Below are positions 54,277 to 63,534 of a DNA stretch of 64,000 nucleotides, piece after piece (position 1 is the first letter of the stretch; the number at the start of each line of letters is the position of its first letter). This DNA is from Thermoanaerobacterales bacterium UBA4880 (lineage in GTDB: Bacteria > Bacillota > Thermoanaerobacteria > Thermoanaerobacterales > UBA4877), in NCBI GenBank assembly GCA_002399285.1, contig DHDI01000018.1, positions 15,155 through 79,154 on the forward strand, in the 5' to 3' direction. The notes beneath the pieces were generated by a model. That model had not been told where the DNA came from. It ran no database searches and saw only the letters and a list, made by a program, of their open reading frames with translations. Position numbers and translations under genes: made by a program.

Positions 54277-55395
54277 ATGATCAAAGGAACGGCAAAGGTT
54301 GATAGAAGAACAAAAAATCTTTGTAAGAGATTAAAGCCCGGGGACATTGCCGTTATCTATCATCGAGATGTGGATGAAATCGCTGCGGAAACTCTGGTAA
54401 AGGCCAGAATAAAGGCAGTTATAAACGCAGACTTGTCAATAAGCTGCAGATATCCTAATGAAGGGCCTAAAATTCTTGTGGAAAATGGGATAAGGCTCAT
54501 AGATAATGTGGGAGAGGATGTAGCAGGTAAAATAAAAGAGGGAGACACACTGCAGATAGATGATGAAGTAATCTATTGCAATGACATGTATATAGGGAAA
54601 GGTACTATTCTTGATGAGGAAAAAATAGAATTATTGATGGCAGAGTCGTATAAGAACCTGGACAAGGAGCTCGATAAGTTTATTGAAAACACCTTAGAAT
54701 ATGCAAAACGGGAGAAAGATTTTTTTATAAAAAAGGTTAAATTTCCAAAAGCGGTAGTAGACTTCAAGGGAAGGCATGTACTGGTCGTTGTAAGGGGTAA
54801 AAATTTCAGGGAGGATCTAAATACCATACGTACCTACATAGATGAGATAAAGCCTGTTCTTATCGGCGTGGACGGCGGCGGCGACGCATTGTTGGAAAAC
54901 GGCTACATTCCCGATATTATTGTGGGAGATATGGACAGCGTCTCGGATAAATGCCTTAAAAGCTGTAAACAGATAATAGTACATGCGTATACCGATGGGC
55001 GCGCGCCGGGTTTAAAAAGAGTCAATGATCTTGGCTTAAAGGCAGATGTTGTGCCCATGCCGGGTACGAGTGAAGATATTGCCTTACTGATGGCCTATGA
55101 ACTGGGTGCGGATCTTATCGTAGCGTTAGGGACTCATACGAACATGATAGACTTCTTGGAAAAGGGACGTAAGGGCATGGCAAGTACCTTCTTAGTCAGG
55201 CTGAAGATCGGTTCAAAACTGATGGATGCCAAGGGGGTAAGTAAATTGTATCGTTCGGGCGTAAAGCTGAGCTATATTCTGGGGATAGCGATATCGGCAC
55301 TTTTGCCTATAAGCGTGGTATTTTTAATGTCACCTCCGATGCAGCAGTTTTTTAACATAATAAGATTGAGGATAAAACTAACTTTGGGTATATAA
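54277..55395 (+). CDS. steA: SteA-like cytokinetic/cell-envelope protein
   Basis: A 372-residue protein with a thiamin-pyrophosphokinase-like fold: VGDMDSVSD near residue 224 and VNADLSISCRYPNEGP near the start. Two hydrophobic helices lie at the C terminus (about 330-350). It matches the SteA family, which in Corynebacterium forms a membrane complex with SteB that tunes peptidoglycan remodelling at division. The next gene looks like SteB, supporting this. Confidence 0.82.
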   Translation: MIKGTAKVDRRTKNLCKRLKPGDIAVIYHRDVDEIAAETLVKARIKAVINADLSISCRYPNEGPKILVENGIRLIDNVGEDVAGKIKEGDTLQIDDEVIYCNDMYIGKGTILDEEKIELLMAESYKNLDKELDKFIENTLEYAKREKDFFIKKVKFPKAVVDFKGRHVLVVVRGKNFREDLNTIRTYIDEIKPVLIGVDGGGDALLENGYIPDIIVGDMDSVSDKCLKSCKQIIVHAYTDGRAPGLKRVNDLGLKADVVPMPGTSEDIALLMAYELGADLIVALGTHTNMIDFLEKGRKGMASTFLVRLKIGSKLMDAKGVSKLYRSGVKLSYILGIAISALLPISVVFLMSPPMQQFFNIIRLRIKLTLGI

Positions 55396-55407
55396 AGGGA
55401 TGATTCA

Positions 55408-56286
55408 ATGTTTGTAAATACAAAATTTTATGTAATAACCATAGCATCAATATTTCTGGCGTTGGGTATTGGTATCTTCATCGGTTTTAATTTAGACAGC
55501 CAGGAACTCTATGTAGAGCAGCAGAATTCATTGATCAACGAAATGACGCAGAGATTTGATGAGATAAAGCAGGAGAATATTGATCTGAATAACAAGAATT
55601 CAGAGCTTCAGAGTGATATTAACCTCTATCAGCAGTATTCCGAGGGAGTTTTTCCGGTTTTTGCTAAAAACAGGCTTAGCGGTATAAATGTCGCGCTTAT
55701 AGAGACCACTGACGATTATATCTATTCATCTCTGAAAAATACGCTCAATACTGCGGGAGCCAATGTCGTCAGTATTACCTCGGTACATGGGAAAATAAAG
55801 GACAGCATATCGGATGATACATTGAAGGATATGATTATGAACGGCCTTTCATTGAACGATGTGAATAAAAACAATATTCCTCAGCTCGTGAGCGAAGTTA
55901 TAGCACAAAATGTGGTAGGCAACAAATATGAAGATATAATGAAGTATCTAAATGAAAATGATTATATCGCGGCGAGGGGGAATTATTCCCTTCCCGTAGA
56001 TTATGTAATAATCGCGGGAGGTAGTTTGGAAGACGATAATCTTATCAATGCGATTGACATACCTATCATAAAGACAATAAAAAAGGATCAGATACCCATC
56101 ATTGGGGTTGAGAGAAGCGATGTTAAAGTATCTTATGTAGACGGCTACAAAAAGGAGAAGATTTCTACTGTAGATAATGTGGAGAATGTCATGGGCGAGA
56201 CCTCGATGATCATAGTGATGCAGGGTATTGAAGGCAATTACGGCGTTAAGAAGTCGGCGGCTTCACTAATGCCTGCTATGAACTGA
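55408..56286 (+). CDS. steB: SteB/MctB-like membrane protein ('copper transporter' family)
   Basis: A 292-residue bitopic protein: N-terminal membrane helix (residues 7-26), a coiled coil (30-80) and an extracytoplasmic domain. The family is labelled copper transporter after mycobacterial MctB, but pairing with steA points to the cell-envelope role. No metal-binding motif is visible. Confidence 0.78.
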   Translation: MFVNTKFYVITIASIFLALGIGIFIGFNLDSQELYVEQQNSLINEMTQRFDEIKQENIDLNNKNSELQSDINLYQQYSEGVFPVFAKNRLSGINVALIETTDDYIYSSLKNTLNTAGANVVSITSVHGKIKDSISDDTLKDMIMNGLSLNDVNKNNIPQLVSEVIAQNVVGNKYEDIMKYLNENDYIAARGNYSLPVDYVIIAGGSLEDDNLINAIDIPIIKTIKKDQIPIIGVERSDVKVSYVDGYKKEKISTVDNVENVMGETSMIIVMQGIEGNYGVKKSAASLMPAMN

Positions 56287-56295
56287 GGTGACTCG

Positions 56296-56958
56296 ATGAA
56301 TATTGGCGCTATTATTCCATGCTATAATGAAGGAGATATCATTGAATATACCGTTAAAGCTTTAAGGGAACTGGGGGCCTTTGATGAGATCATAGTTGTG
56401 GACGACGGTTCCGTGGATGATACTTTTATAAAAGCGAGAGACTGCGGTGTCAAGTGTATTAGGTTGGACAAAAACAGAGGCAAGGGAAACGCCGTAAGAG
56501 AAGGACTCAAATGTATAGATACGGATATTATTGCGCTTATAGACGGTGACGTCGGTTCTACCGCCGGCGAGATGTCCAAGGTATTGGCGCCGGTCATTGA
56601 GGGCCGGGCCGATGTGGCCATAGCCGTTTTTCCCAAAAGTAATAAAAAGGGCGGTTTTGGATTCGTAAAGGGATTGACGCGTAGGGGCCTGAAGCTTTTG
56701 ACGGGTAAGACGGTTGATTCGGCTCTGTCGGGGCAGAGAGTATACAAGAGAGAGCTTATAGAAAAGCTTTGGATCCCCGACGGTTACGGAATGGAGTTTG
56801 CCATGACCGCCGAGACGTTGAAGCTTGGCTGCAAAATTGCTGAGGTGGAAGTTAATATGTCCCATAAGGCTACCGGGAGGAGTTTTAAGGATTTTCTGCA
56901 TAGGGGCAGACAGTTTAAGGATATATTCAAGACCATAATAGTTGAAGCTTTGAGGTGA
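56296..56958 (+). CDS. Glycosyltransferase family 2
   Basis: A 220-residue GT-A enzyme: IPCYNEGD near residue 8, VVDDGSVDD near 36, and the DxD-type LIDGDVGS near 81. No membrane helices. It is similar to dolichyl- or polyprenyl-phosphate sugar transferases. Placed between steB and a MraY-like gene, it may act in an envelope glycan; the sugar is unknown. Confidence 0.85.
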   Translation: MNIGAIIPCYNEGDIIEYTVKALRELGAFDEIIVVDDGSVDDTFIKARDCGVKCIRLDKNRGKGNAVREGLKCIDTDIIALIDGDVGSTAGEMSKVLAPVIEGRADVAIAVFPKSNKKGGFGFVKGLTRRGLKLLTGKTVDSALSGQRVYKRELIEKLWIPDGYGMEFAMTAETLKLGCKIAEVEVNMSHKATGRSFKDFLHRGRQFKDIFKTIIVEALR

Positions 56959-56962
56959 TGAT

Positions 56963-57766
56963 ATGTGGTACATTATTTCCCTGGTAATATCTGTAATTTT
57001 ATCAGTGCTGTTCAAGAATATGATCGGTGGACTTCTTACCGAAAGAGGATGCCTTAATATAAACTACCTGGGAAATGATATACCGGTGGGTATGGGTCTT
57101 ATGTTCATTCCCGTGATCATTTTAGGTTCCATTCCCCTTTTAAACGTAATAGGCGACAGGACATTTATGTTTGACTACATTATAGGCGTAGTCGTAATGG
57201 GCCTAGCCGGCTTTATTGATGACACTCTGGGAGACGGAAGCGTCAAGGGGCTCAAGGGCCATATCGGAAAGCTTATGCATGGGAACCTCACGACTGGCGG
57301 CCTAAAAGCAGTGTCCGGACTTATGATGGCGGCATTTATATCCTTTATAATAAGTGCCTCGGCAATAGACTTTCTGCTGAATGCATTGATAATAACGCTG
57401 TCGACCAACTTTTTAAATCTTTTGGATTTACGACCCGGCCGCTCGATCAAGGGATTTCTGGCGGTAATTTTACTGGTTCTTGCATTCGATTACTCCCGTG
57501 ACATGGCGGTGATACTGCCCCTGCTGTGCTCCGTTTTAATATATATGAGAGATGATCTGAAAGCTGATTCCATGCTGGGGGACACGGGCTCTAACATTCT
57601 TGGGATATCTGCCGGCGTTTTTATCGCCTTTTTTGGCTCCTGGTATTTTAAAATAATATGGTCGATATTTCTAATAGCGATACATATCTATACGGAAAGA
57701 TATTCTTTGACAGGATTGATCGAGGGCAACAAGGTACTTAAATTTTTGGATGAATTGGGAAGATAA
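56963..57766 (+). CDS. MraY-like glycosyl-1-phosphate transferase
   Basis: A 267-residue polytopic protein with about eight membrane helices. The catalytic motifs of the MraY/WecA family are recognisable: GFIDDTLGD near residue 88, NLLDLRPGR near 152 and MLGDTGSN near 209. It is shorter than MraY (about 320). The loss of length and context with GT2 and SteAB suggest a carrier-lipid sugar transferase other than the essential MraY. Substrate unknown. Confidence 0.8.
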   Translation: MWYIISLVISVILSVLFKNMIGGLLTERGCLNINYLGNDIPVGMGLMFIPVIILGSIPLLNVIGDRTFMFDYIIGVVVMGLAGFIDDTLGDGSVKGLKGHIGKLMHGNLTTGGLKAVSGLMMAAFISFIISASAIDFLLNALIITLSTNFLNLLDLRPGRSIKGFLAVILLVLAFDYSRDMAVILPLLCSVLIYMRDDLKADSMLGDTGSNILGISAGVFIAFFGSWYFKIIWSIFLIAIHIYTERYSLTGLIEGNKVLKFLDELGR

Positions 57767-57828
57767 CAGTCATATATTTTTTCTCCGCTATGTAAATATT
57801 TTATATATTAACATTGCAGGAGGAAAAC

Positions 57829-58503
57829 ATGAAAAAGAAGAAATTATTGATTTTCATTTTATTGACCATAATTATATTATTGATCGTCTCACCTATGATG
57901 ATACGTGGGGAAAAAGCGGAGGACAACAGATATAAGATATTGATCGATGCGGAGGAGACCAGGCTTTATCTTTTGGAGAACAACAGCCTTATAAAATCAT
58001 ATCCCATAGCGATCGGTAAATTTAATACGCCTTCGCCCCTGGGATATTATAAGATAGTAAACAAATCATTTTGGGGAGGTGCCTTCGGGACCCGCTGGAT
58101 GGGTCTTAACGTACCGTGGGGAAGTTATGGCATACATGGGACGAATAGACCGGGTTCGATCGGCTGGGCCGCATCTCACGGCTGCTTCAGAATGAGAAAC
58201 AAGGATGTGGAGGAACTATATTCCAAGGTGCCTTTGGGTACGCCGGTAATAGTATACGGAGGGCAGTATGGACTATTGGGAAATGGATATCGCCGCCTGA
58301 TACCGGGCGATAGGGGTTCTCAGGTATTGGCCGTGCAGATCAAGCTGACGCAGCTGGGATATTACAGCGGAACGCTTGACGGAATCTATGGTCCGGGTAT
58401 GGAAGAATCCGTACTTAAGTTCAAGCTGGATAACGGACTTCCATATAACAAGGATATAACGGAAAATATTTATATGGCTCTTGGATTGACATTGTTTGAA
58501 TAA
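57829..58503 (+). CDS. L,D-transpeptidase (YkuD) with peptidoglycan-binding domain
   Basis: A 224-residue exported enzyme: signal/membrane helix at 5-22, YkuD domain with HGTNRPGSIG and the catalytic Cys in SHGCFRM (near residue 127), and a C-terminal PG_binding_1 domain (about 160-224; GSQVLAVQIKLTQLGYYSGT). ATG behind AGGAGG. It forms 3-3 cross-links in peptidoglycan or spore cortex. Confidence 0.92.
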   Translation: MKKKKLLIFILLTIIILLIVSPMMIRGEKAEDNRYKILIDAEETRLYLLENNSLIKSYPIAIGKFNTPSPLGYYKIVNKSFWGGAFGTRWMGLNVPWGSYGIHGTNRPGSIGWAASHGCFRMRNKDVEELYSKVPLGTPVIVYGGQYGLLGNGYRRLIPGDRGSQVLAVQIKLTQLGYYSGTLDGIYGPGMEESVLKFKLDNGLPYNKDITENIYMALGLTLFE

Positions 58504-58518
58504 GGGTGATGGATACCG

Positions 58519-59610
58519 ATGATAAAACTAAAAAAAGGCATTATTACAAAGATCATGCATAATGACGATCAAATGCAGGAGCTCTCGGTACTTGTAGACG
58601 ATGAGAACGCTTCGGCTATAAATTATACTGTCTTTACGGGCAAGGCAAATATAGGCGACTGCGTAATACTTAACACTACCGCTACTTCTCTGGGTCTGGG
58701 TACCGGAGGATACGACTTTGTCATATGCAATATCAGTAGGGACGGCGGCTATGAGACGTCCGGCTCCGGGCACATAATGAAGCTTCGCTATACGCCGTTA
58801 CAGCACAGCATATTGAGTGTGGAAGAGGATGACAGCCCATATAGGGAGAAGATAATGGGATTTAAAGATCTTGGAGGCACATATGTCATTGTCTGCCCTC
58901 TGCACAGCATGATGGCAATCACTGCCGCCGCTTTAAAATACTTGGATGAAGATGTCACGACAGCTTATATTATGACGGATACCGGCAGCCTGCCGATGGC
59001 GTTCAGCAAAATGGTAAGGGAATTAAAGGAAAAGCGGGTGCTGGATGCAACGGTAACGATAGGCCAGGCCTTCGGCGGGGATTATGAGGCGGTAAATATA
59101 TATACCGGTCTGATCACAGCAAAAGAGGTATGCTCCGCCGACGTGATACTTGTGTCCATGGGGCCGGGTATTACCGGCACTGGAACAAAGTATGGCTTTT
59201 CCGGTGCAGATGAAGGCCATATCATTGATGGGGTCAATGATCTTAAGGGAAGTCCCATATACATACCGAGGATAAGTTTTGCCGATCCGCGGGAGAGGCA
59301 TAGGGGAATAAGCCATCATTCCATGACGGCATTAAAGGAGCTGTGTCATACCCACTGTGATATCTCATTGCCGGAGATGGATAGTTCCTCCCGCGGAGCA
59401 ATAGACGCACAGCTGGATGAATTAGCTGCCACCGGTAGATATGATTTCCGCGTCCAAGACGGAAAATATATAATAGACGCAATGGAAAAATTCGATTTGA
59501 GCATACGTACGATGGGCAGAGTATATGAAGATGACCCGTATTTTTATAAAACCTGCGCCGCGGCGGCGAAATACGTGTCGGACAAAATTAAAATGAGCGA
59601 GGAGAAATGA
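58519..59610 (+). CDS. DUF3866 family protein
   Basis: A 363-residue soluble protein matching DUF3866: SVLVDDENASAINYTVFTGK near the start and SMGPGITGTGTKYGFSGADE in the middle. Family members are widespread in Clostridia and actinobacteria beside the NUDIX gene nudF, but the function is not known. The stop overlaps nudF by four bases. Confidence 0.88.
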   Translation: MIKLKKGIITKIMHNDDQMQELSVLVDDENASAINYTVFTGKANIGDCVILNTTATSLGLGTGGYDFVICNISRDGGYETSGSGHIMKLRYTPLQHSILSVEEDDSPYREKIMGFKDLGGTYVIVCPLHSMMAITAAALKYLDEDVTTAYIMTDTGSLPMAFSKMVRELKEKRVLDATVTIGQAFGGDYEAVNIYTGLITAKEVCSADVILVSMGPGITGTGTKYGFSGADEGHIIDGVNDLKGSPIYIPRISFADPRERHRGISHHSMTALKELCHTHCDISLPEMDSSSRGAIDAQLDELAATGRYDFRVQDGKYIIDAMEKFDLSIRTMGRVYEDDPYFYKTCAAAAKYVSDKIKMSEEK

Positions 59611-60146
59611 TGGATAAAAAAGAGATAACTTTAAACAGCAAAAAGATATACAATGGAAGGATAATAGACCTCAAGGTCGAGGAAGTATTATTGCCCAACG
59701 GCAAAACAGCGGGAAGAGAAATAGTTGAGCACAGAGGGGCAGTCGCGGTCTTGCCTTTAACTAAGGATGGTAAAGTTATCATGGTGGAACAATACAGAAA
59801 GCCGGCTGAACAGGAACTGTGGGAGATACCCGCCGGTAAACTGGAGCAGGATGAAACGCCGGAAGAGTGCGCACGCCGGGAGTTGGAAGAGGAGACGGGG
59901 TATAAAGGGCACATTCGAAATTTATTTGGATTTTACACATCTCCCGGTTTTTCCAATGAATTTCTCTATCTGTATGTAGCGGCGGACCTTGTGCGGGGCA
60001 AGCAGCATCTCGACCCCGATGAGTTTTTAGATATTAGGGAGTTTACAGTGGATGAGCTCAAAGATCTCGCCTTGTCGGGCATGATAAAAGACGCAAAGAC
60101 CCTTATAGCCATTGAGTATTTATTTACGGGCTGGATGGAGCCTTAG
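59607..60146 (+). CDS. nudF: NUDIX hydrolase, ADP-ribose pyrophosphatase
   Basis: A 179-residue NUDIX enzyme: the box GKLEQDETPEE followed by RRELEEETGY (near residues 76-99) is complete, and EIPAGKL precedes it as in ADP-ribose pyrophosphatases. It removes ADP-ribose. The gene ends inside a 12-bp palindrome shared with the converging ABC-F gene. Confidence 0.92.
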   Translation: MMDKKEITLNSKKIYNGRIIDLKVEEVLLPNGKTAGREIVEHRGAVAVLPLTKDGKVIMVEQYRKPAEQELWEIPAGKLEQDETPEECARRELEEETGYKGHIRNLFGFYTSPGFSNEFLYLYVAADLVRGKQHLDPDEFLDIREFTVDELKDLALSGMIKDAKTLIAIEYLFTGWMEP

Positions 60147-60160
60147 TCTAAGGCTCCATC
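60134..60160. terminator. Palindrome shared by two convergent stop codons
   Basis: GATGGAGCCTTA (60134-60145) pairs perfectly with TAAGGCTCCATC (60149-60160), with a three-base loop. Both nudF (+) and the ABC-F gene (-) end in it, one base apart. T runs are lacking on either side, so termination may be weak. Confidence 0.7.
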
Positions 60161-62061
60161 AATTCTTCCCATTGCTTATAATATTCATCCAGATCTGTTT
60201 TGAGCTGATTGTATCTTAGAACGGTTTCTCTGGCGAGATAATCATCCTGATACAGCGAAGGGTCTGCCATCTTTCCTTCCAACGTTTTTATCTCGTCCTC
60301 GGCTGCCTCGATCAAGTTTTCCAGATCCTTCAGTTTTTGGCGTGCTGCCTTGCGTTCATTTATTTCATCTCGTTCTCTTTTAAATATATTGGCACGCTCG
60401 GTCTTGCCCATAACATGGGGAGAGGTATCGCCGCTTTCCATATTGTTTAATCTGCGCTTCTTATCAACATAATAGGAATAATTGCCAAGGTATTCGGTGA
60501 TCTTTCCGTCTTCCAATTCCAAAACCCTGTCCGCAAGTTTATTTATAAAGTATCTGTCATGGGATACGAATAACACCGTGCCCTTATACCTGGAAGTCGC
60601 ATCCTCTATTATCTCCTTTGAAGGTATGTCAAGGTGATTTGTAGGTTCGTCGAGCAAAAGCAGATTGGCCTTGGATATTACCAATTTTGCAAAGGAGAGC
60701 CTTATGAGCTCGCCGCCGCTCAGCGTGGATACCTTTTTAAATACATCGTCGCCGACAAATAGAAAATAGCTCAACAGATTTCTTATCTCCCCTTGTTTCA
60801 AGGAAGTATCCACAGACCATATCTCATCCATCAAGGTATTTTCAAAATTAAGATCGGTCCTCTCCTGGCTCAGATAGTTTAGAGCCATCCGCCTCCCATA
60901 TATGACCTCGCCCGCGGAGGGCTGTAAAATTCCCGCCAATATCTTCAGCAGGGTGGTTTTACCCGAACCGTTTGGACCTATAAGCGCGACTTTCTCCCCC
61001 TTTTTTATGGAGATATTTATATTGCCGAAGATCTTCTTTCCGTCAAAGTCCTGAATAACATTATCGGTCTTGATGACTATATTGCTTGACTCGGACTGCA
61101 GTTTAAAATCGAGCCTCATCTTTGCCTGCCTTTTAGGCTTTTCGATCACCTTTATTCTTTCCAGCATTTTTTCCTTGCTGGATGCGATCTTTACGCTCTT
61201 TTCCGTGTTTCTCTGCTTCTGCACCTCTATTATATTCATTAACCTGTCTATTTCCCTCTGTTGAATAATATAGTCCTTTTCCAGCTGCTTTCTCTTTTCT
61301 TCCTTCATCTTAATAAAATTATCATAATCGCCATTGTAGGCATCCAATGTGCAGTCATGAATTTCAAATATCTTGTTTACAAACCCATTCAGGAAGTATC
61401 TGTCGTGGGATACTGCTATGACCGATCTGTCATAGGACTTTAAATAGTCTTCCAGCCATTCGCACGAAGGTATGTCGAGATAATTGGTCGGTTCGTCAAG
61501 CAGAAGAAGATCGGGCTTTTTCTGAAGGATTTTAGCCAAGTTTATTTTATTTTTCTGACCGCCGCTGAATTTTGAAATGGCACGGTCATAATCATCCTTA
61601 GTAAATCCCAAGCCATCCAGGGTTTTTCTGACGGTACTTTCATAGGCATAACCATTTTTGTTCTCATATTCTATCCTGACTTTCTCATATTGGTCAAACA
61701 GTTCATTATCGACCTCGCCCCTGGAACCCAATTCCGATATGCGGGTCTCGATAGATCTGAGCTGTTTTTCCAGCTCCATTATATCTCCGTATTCATTTAT
61801 CATTTCTTCCCAAAGGGTATTTTCAGAGGATATTACTGTGTTTTGCTCGAGATATCCTATGGAAAGCCCGGAAGCGATCATAATATCTCCGCTGTCATGA
61901 TCCAATTTCCCGGCTATTACATTGAGCAGCGTGGATTTTCCGCAGCCGTTATTGCCGACGATACCTATACGGTCATGGGCTTCGACGATAAAGTTTATAT
62001 TTGTAATTACCTCGTTTATTCCGTATGACTTTGAAATATTTGTACATCGCATTATAGCCAT
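60148..62061 (-). CDS. ABC-F family ATP-binding protein
   Basis: A 637-residue soluble tandem ATPase acting on ribosomes. First domain: Walker A GNNGCGKST, signature FSGGQKNKI, LLLDEPTNYLD; then an arm and a linker with many Lys/Arg (about 240-315). Second domain: GPNGSGKTT, LSGGELIRLSF, LLLDEPTNHLD. A C-terminal coiled coil (560-637) resembles YdiF-type members. The ATG at 62061 has GGAGG seven bases upstream; an ATG at 62067 is too near. It could be a housekeeping translation factor or give antibiotic protection. Confidence 0.92.
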   Translation of the reverse strand: MAIMRCTNISKSYGINEVITNINFIVEAHDRIGIVGNNGCGKSTLLNVIAGKLDHDSGDIMIASGLSIGYLEQNTVISSENTLWEEMINEYGDIMELEKQLRSIETRISELGSRGEVDNELFDQYEKVRIEYENKNGYAYESTVRKTLDGLGFTKDDYDRAISKFSGGQKNKINLAKILQKKPDLLLLDEPTNYLDIPSCEWLEDYLKSYDRSVIAVSHDRYFLNGFVNKIFEIHDCTLDAYNGDYDNFIKMKEEKRKQLEKDYIIQQREIDRLMNIIEVQKQRNTEKSVKIASSKEKMLERIKVIEKPKRQAKMRLDFKLQSESSNIVIKTDNVIQDFDGKKIFGNINISIKKGEKVALIGPNGSGKTTLLKILAGILQPSAGEVIYGRRMALNYLSQERTDLNFENTLMDEIWSVDTSLKQGEIRNLLSYFLFVGDDVFKKVSTLSGGELIRLSFAKLVISKANLLLLDEPTNHLDIPSKEIIEDATSRYKGTVLFVSHDRYFINKLADRVLELEDGKITEYLGNYSYYVDKKRRLNNMESGDTSPHVMGKTERANIFKRERDEINERKAARQKLKDLENLIEAAEDEIKTLEGKMADPSLYQDDYLARETVLRYNQLKTDLDEYYKQWEELMEP

Positions 62062-62179
62062 ATTCATGCCTCCAATAACAAGATTTTATCAAATCGGCGG
62101 CATTTTTTAAACCATATTCTTTGGGGTAATATTGTCCAATTAAAAATCATATCTTAAATTAGGATAGGAGGTAATACTC

Positions 62180-62800
62180 TTGCAGCGACGATTCTTCAAC
62201 ATGTTTATAAAGCACATCAGAAGTAACTTTCTATTATATTTTATATGTACCTTATTTTTATGCGTGGGGATCATGACCGGGTACATGAGTACAAAATCGC
62301 TGACCGATGTTCAGAACATGGAACTATTGAACTACCTGAACGGATTTTTTCAGTTGTTTTCAAATACGGAAGTCAGCAATTCCGGAGTCTTTGTACAGTC
62401 ATTGACCAATAATTTCTGGGTATGCTTTATTATTTGGATCATGGGAGCCACTTTTATCGGTATACCCATTATATTGATATTGATAACTCTTAGAGGGTTT
62501 ATATTTGGTTTTACCCTTTCGTTTTTAGTGAATAATCTTCAAAAAAAGGGGATAACCTTCGCCATGTTGTCGCTGCTGCCTTCCAATATATTTATACTTC
62601 CCGCTTTGATAATCATAGGTGTCGTTGCGATCAATTTTGCGCTCTATGTTTTTCGAAACAGGTCAAGCGGAATATCCAATCTGTTTAAAGACTTTACCGG
62701 ATATACTCTTACCATAGCATCAATTTTTCTGTTGATCATTTTGGGATCGTTTATTGAAGCTTACTTCTCCGTTTATCTGATAAAGGTATTTATGAGTTGA
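62180..62800 (+). CDS. spoIIM: Stage II sporulation protein M
   Basis: A 206-residue membrane protein with five or six helices, containing IIWIMGATFIGIPIILILIT and RGFIFGFTLSFLV. SpoIIM belongs to the SpoIID-SpoIIM-SpoIIP engulfment machine. TTG start behind ATAGGAGG. Transcribed away from the ABC-F gene, with only 118 bases between their starts. Confidence 0.92.
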   Translation: MQRRFFNMFIKHIRSNFLLYFICTLFLCVGIMTGYMSTKSLTDVQNMELLNYLNGFFQLFSNTEVSNSGVFVQSLTNNFWVCFIIWIMGATFIGIPIILILITLRGFIFGFTLSFLVNNLQKKGITFAMLSLLPSNIFILPALIIIGVVAINFALYVFRNRSSGISNLFKDFTGYTLTIASIFLLIILGSFIEAYFSVYLIKVFMS

Positions 62801-62826
62801 CATCTTCATGATGCGAATGTTAATAT
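62797..62826 (+). promoter_or_regulatory. Promoter of the pyrR leader
   Basis: TTGACA (62797-62802) overlaps the end of spoIIM; after 18 bases TAATAT (62821-62826). Confidence 0.65.
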
Positions 62827-62838
62827 ATTTAAAAATGT

Positions 62839-62874
62839 TCCTTTAAACTGGTCCTGAGAGATCGATAAGGAGGA
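62839..62874 (+). promoter_or_regulatory. PyrR-binding RNA hairpin
   Basis: TCCTT (62839-62843) pairs with AAGGA (62867-62871) around GGTCCTGAGAGATC (62850-62863), close to the PyrR loop consensus (AGTCCnGAGAGGCT type). The 3' arm is part of the SD AAGGAGGA, so binding by PyrR could hide that SD. CGATAAG (62863-62869) can instead pair with CTTATCG (62899-62905). Confidence 0.65.
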
Positions 62875-62881
62875 GTACGGT

Positions 62882-62911
62882 GTGAGAATGTTCAGGTTCT
62901 TATCGGTTTAG
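62882..62911 (+). CDS. Putative nine-residue leader peptide of pyrR
   Basis: GTG start with AAGGAGGA eight bases upstream; codes for MRMFRFLSV and a TAG stop. It lies between the PyrR hairpin and the pyrR start. No such peptide is known to me here; it is suggested only by the strong SD, which has no other gene to serve. The start-stop GTG-TGA two bases earlier is an alternative reading. Confidence 0.4.
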   Translation: MRMFRFLSV

Positions 62912-62927
62912 GTAAGGGGCTTTTTAA

Positions 62928-63479
<552 letters not shown>

Positions 63480-63534
63480 GATTTATAATAATATGTTCTG
63501 CCGTTTCGTGTACGGCGTATTCAACGTTTAAAAC

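Noticed and set aside
62880-62885. Start-stop GTG-TGA in the pyrR leader
   Set aside because: It has the same SD as the nine-codon ORF two bases later; the longer frame has equal or better spacing, so the start-stop is kept only as an alternative.
63500-63516. Small hairpin GCCGT/ACGGC between pyrR and rlmI
   Set aside because: Only five base pairs and no T run on either strand; not enough to call a terminator.
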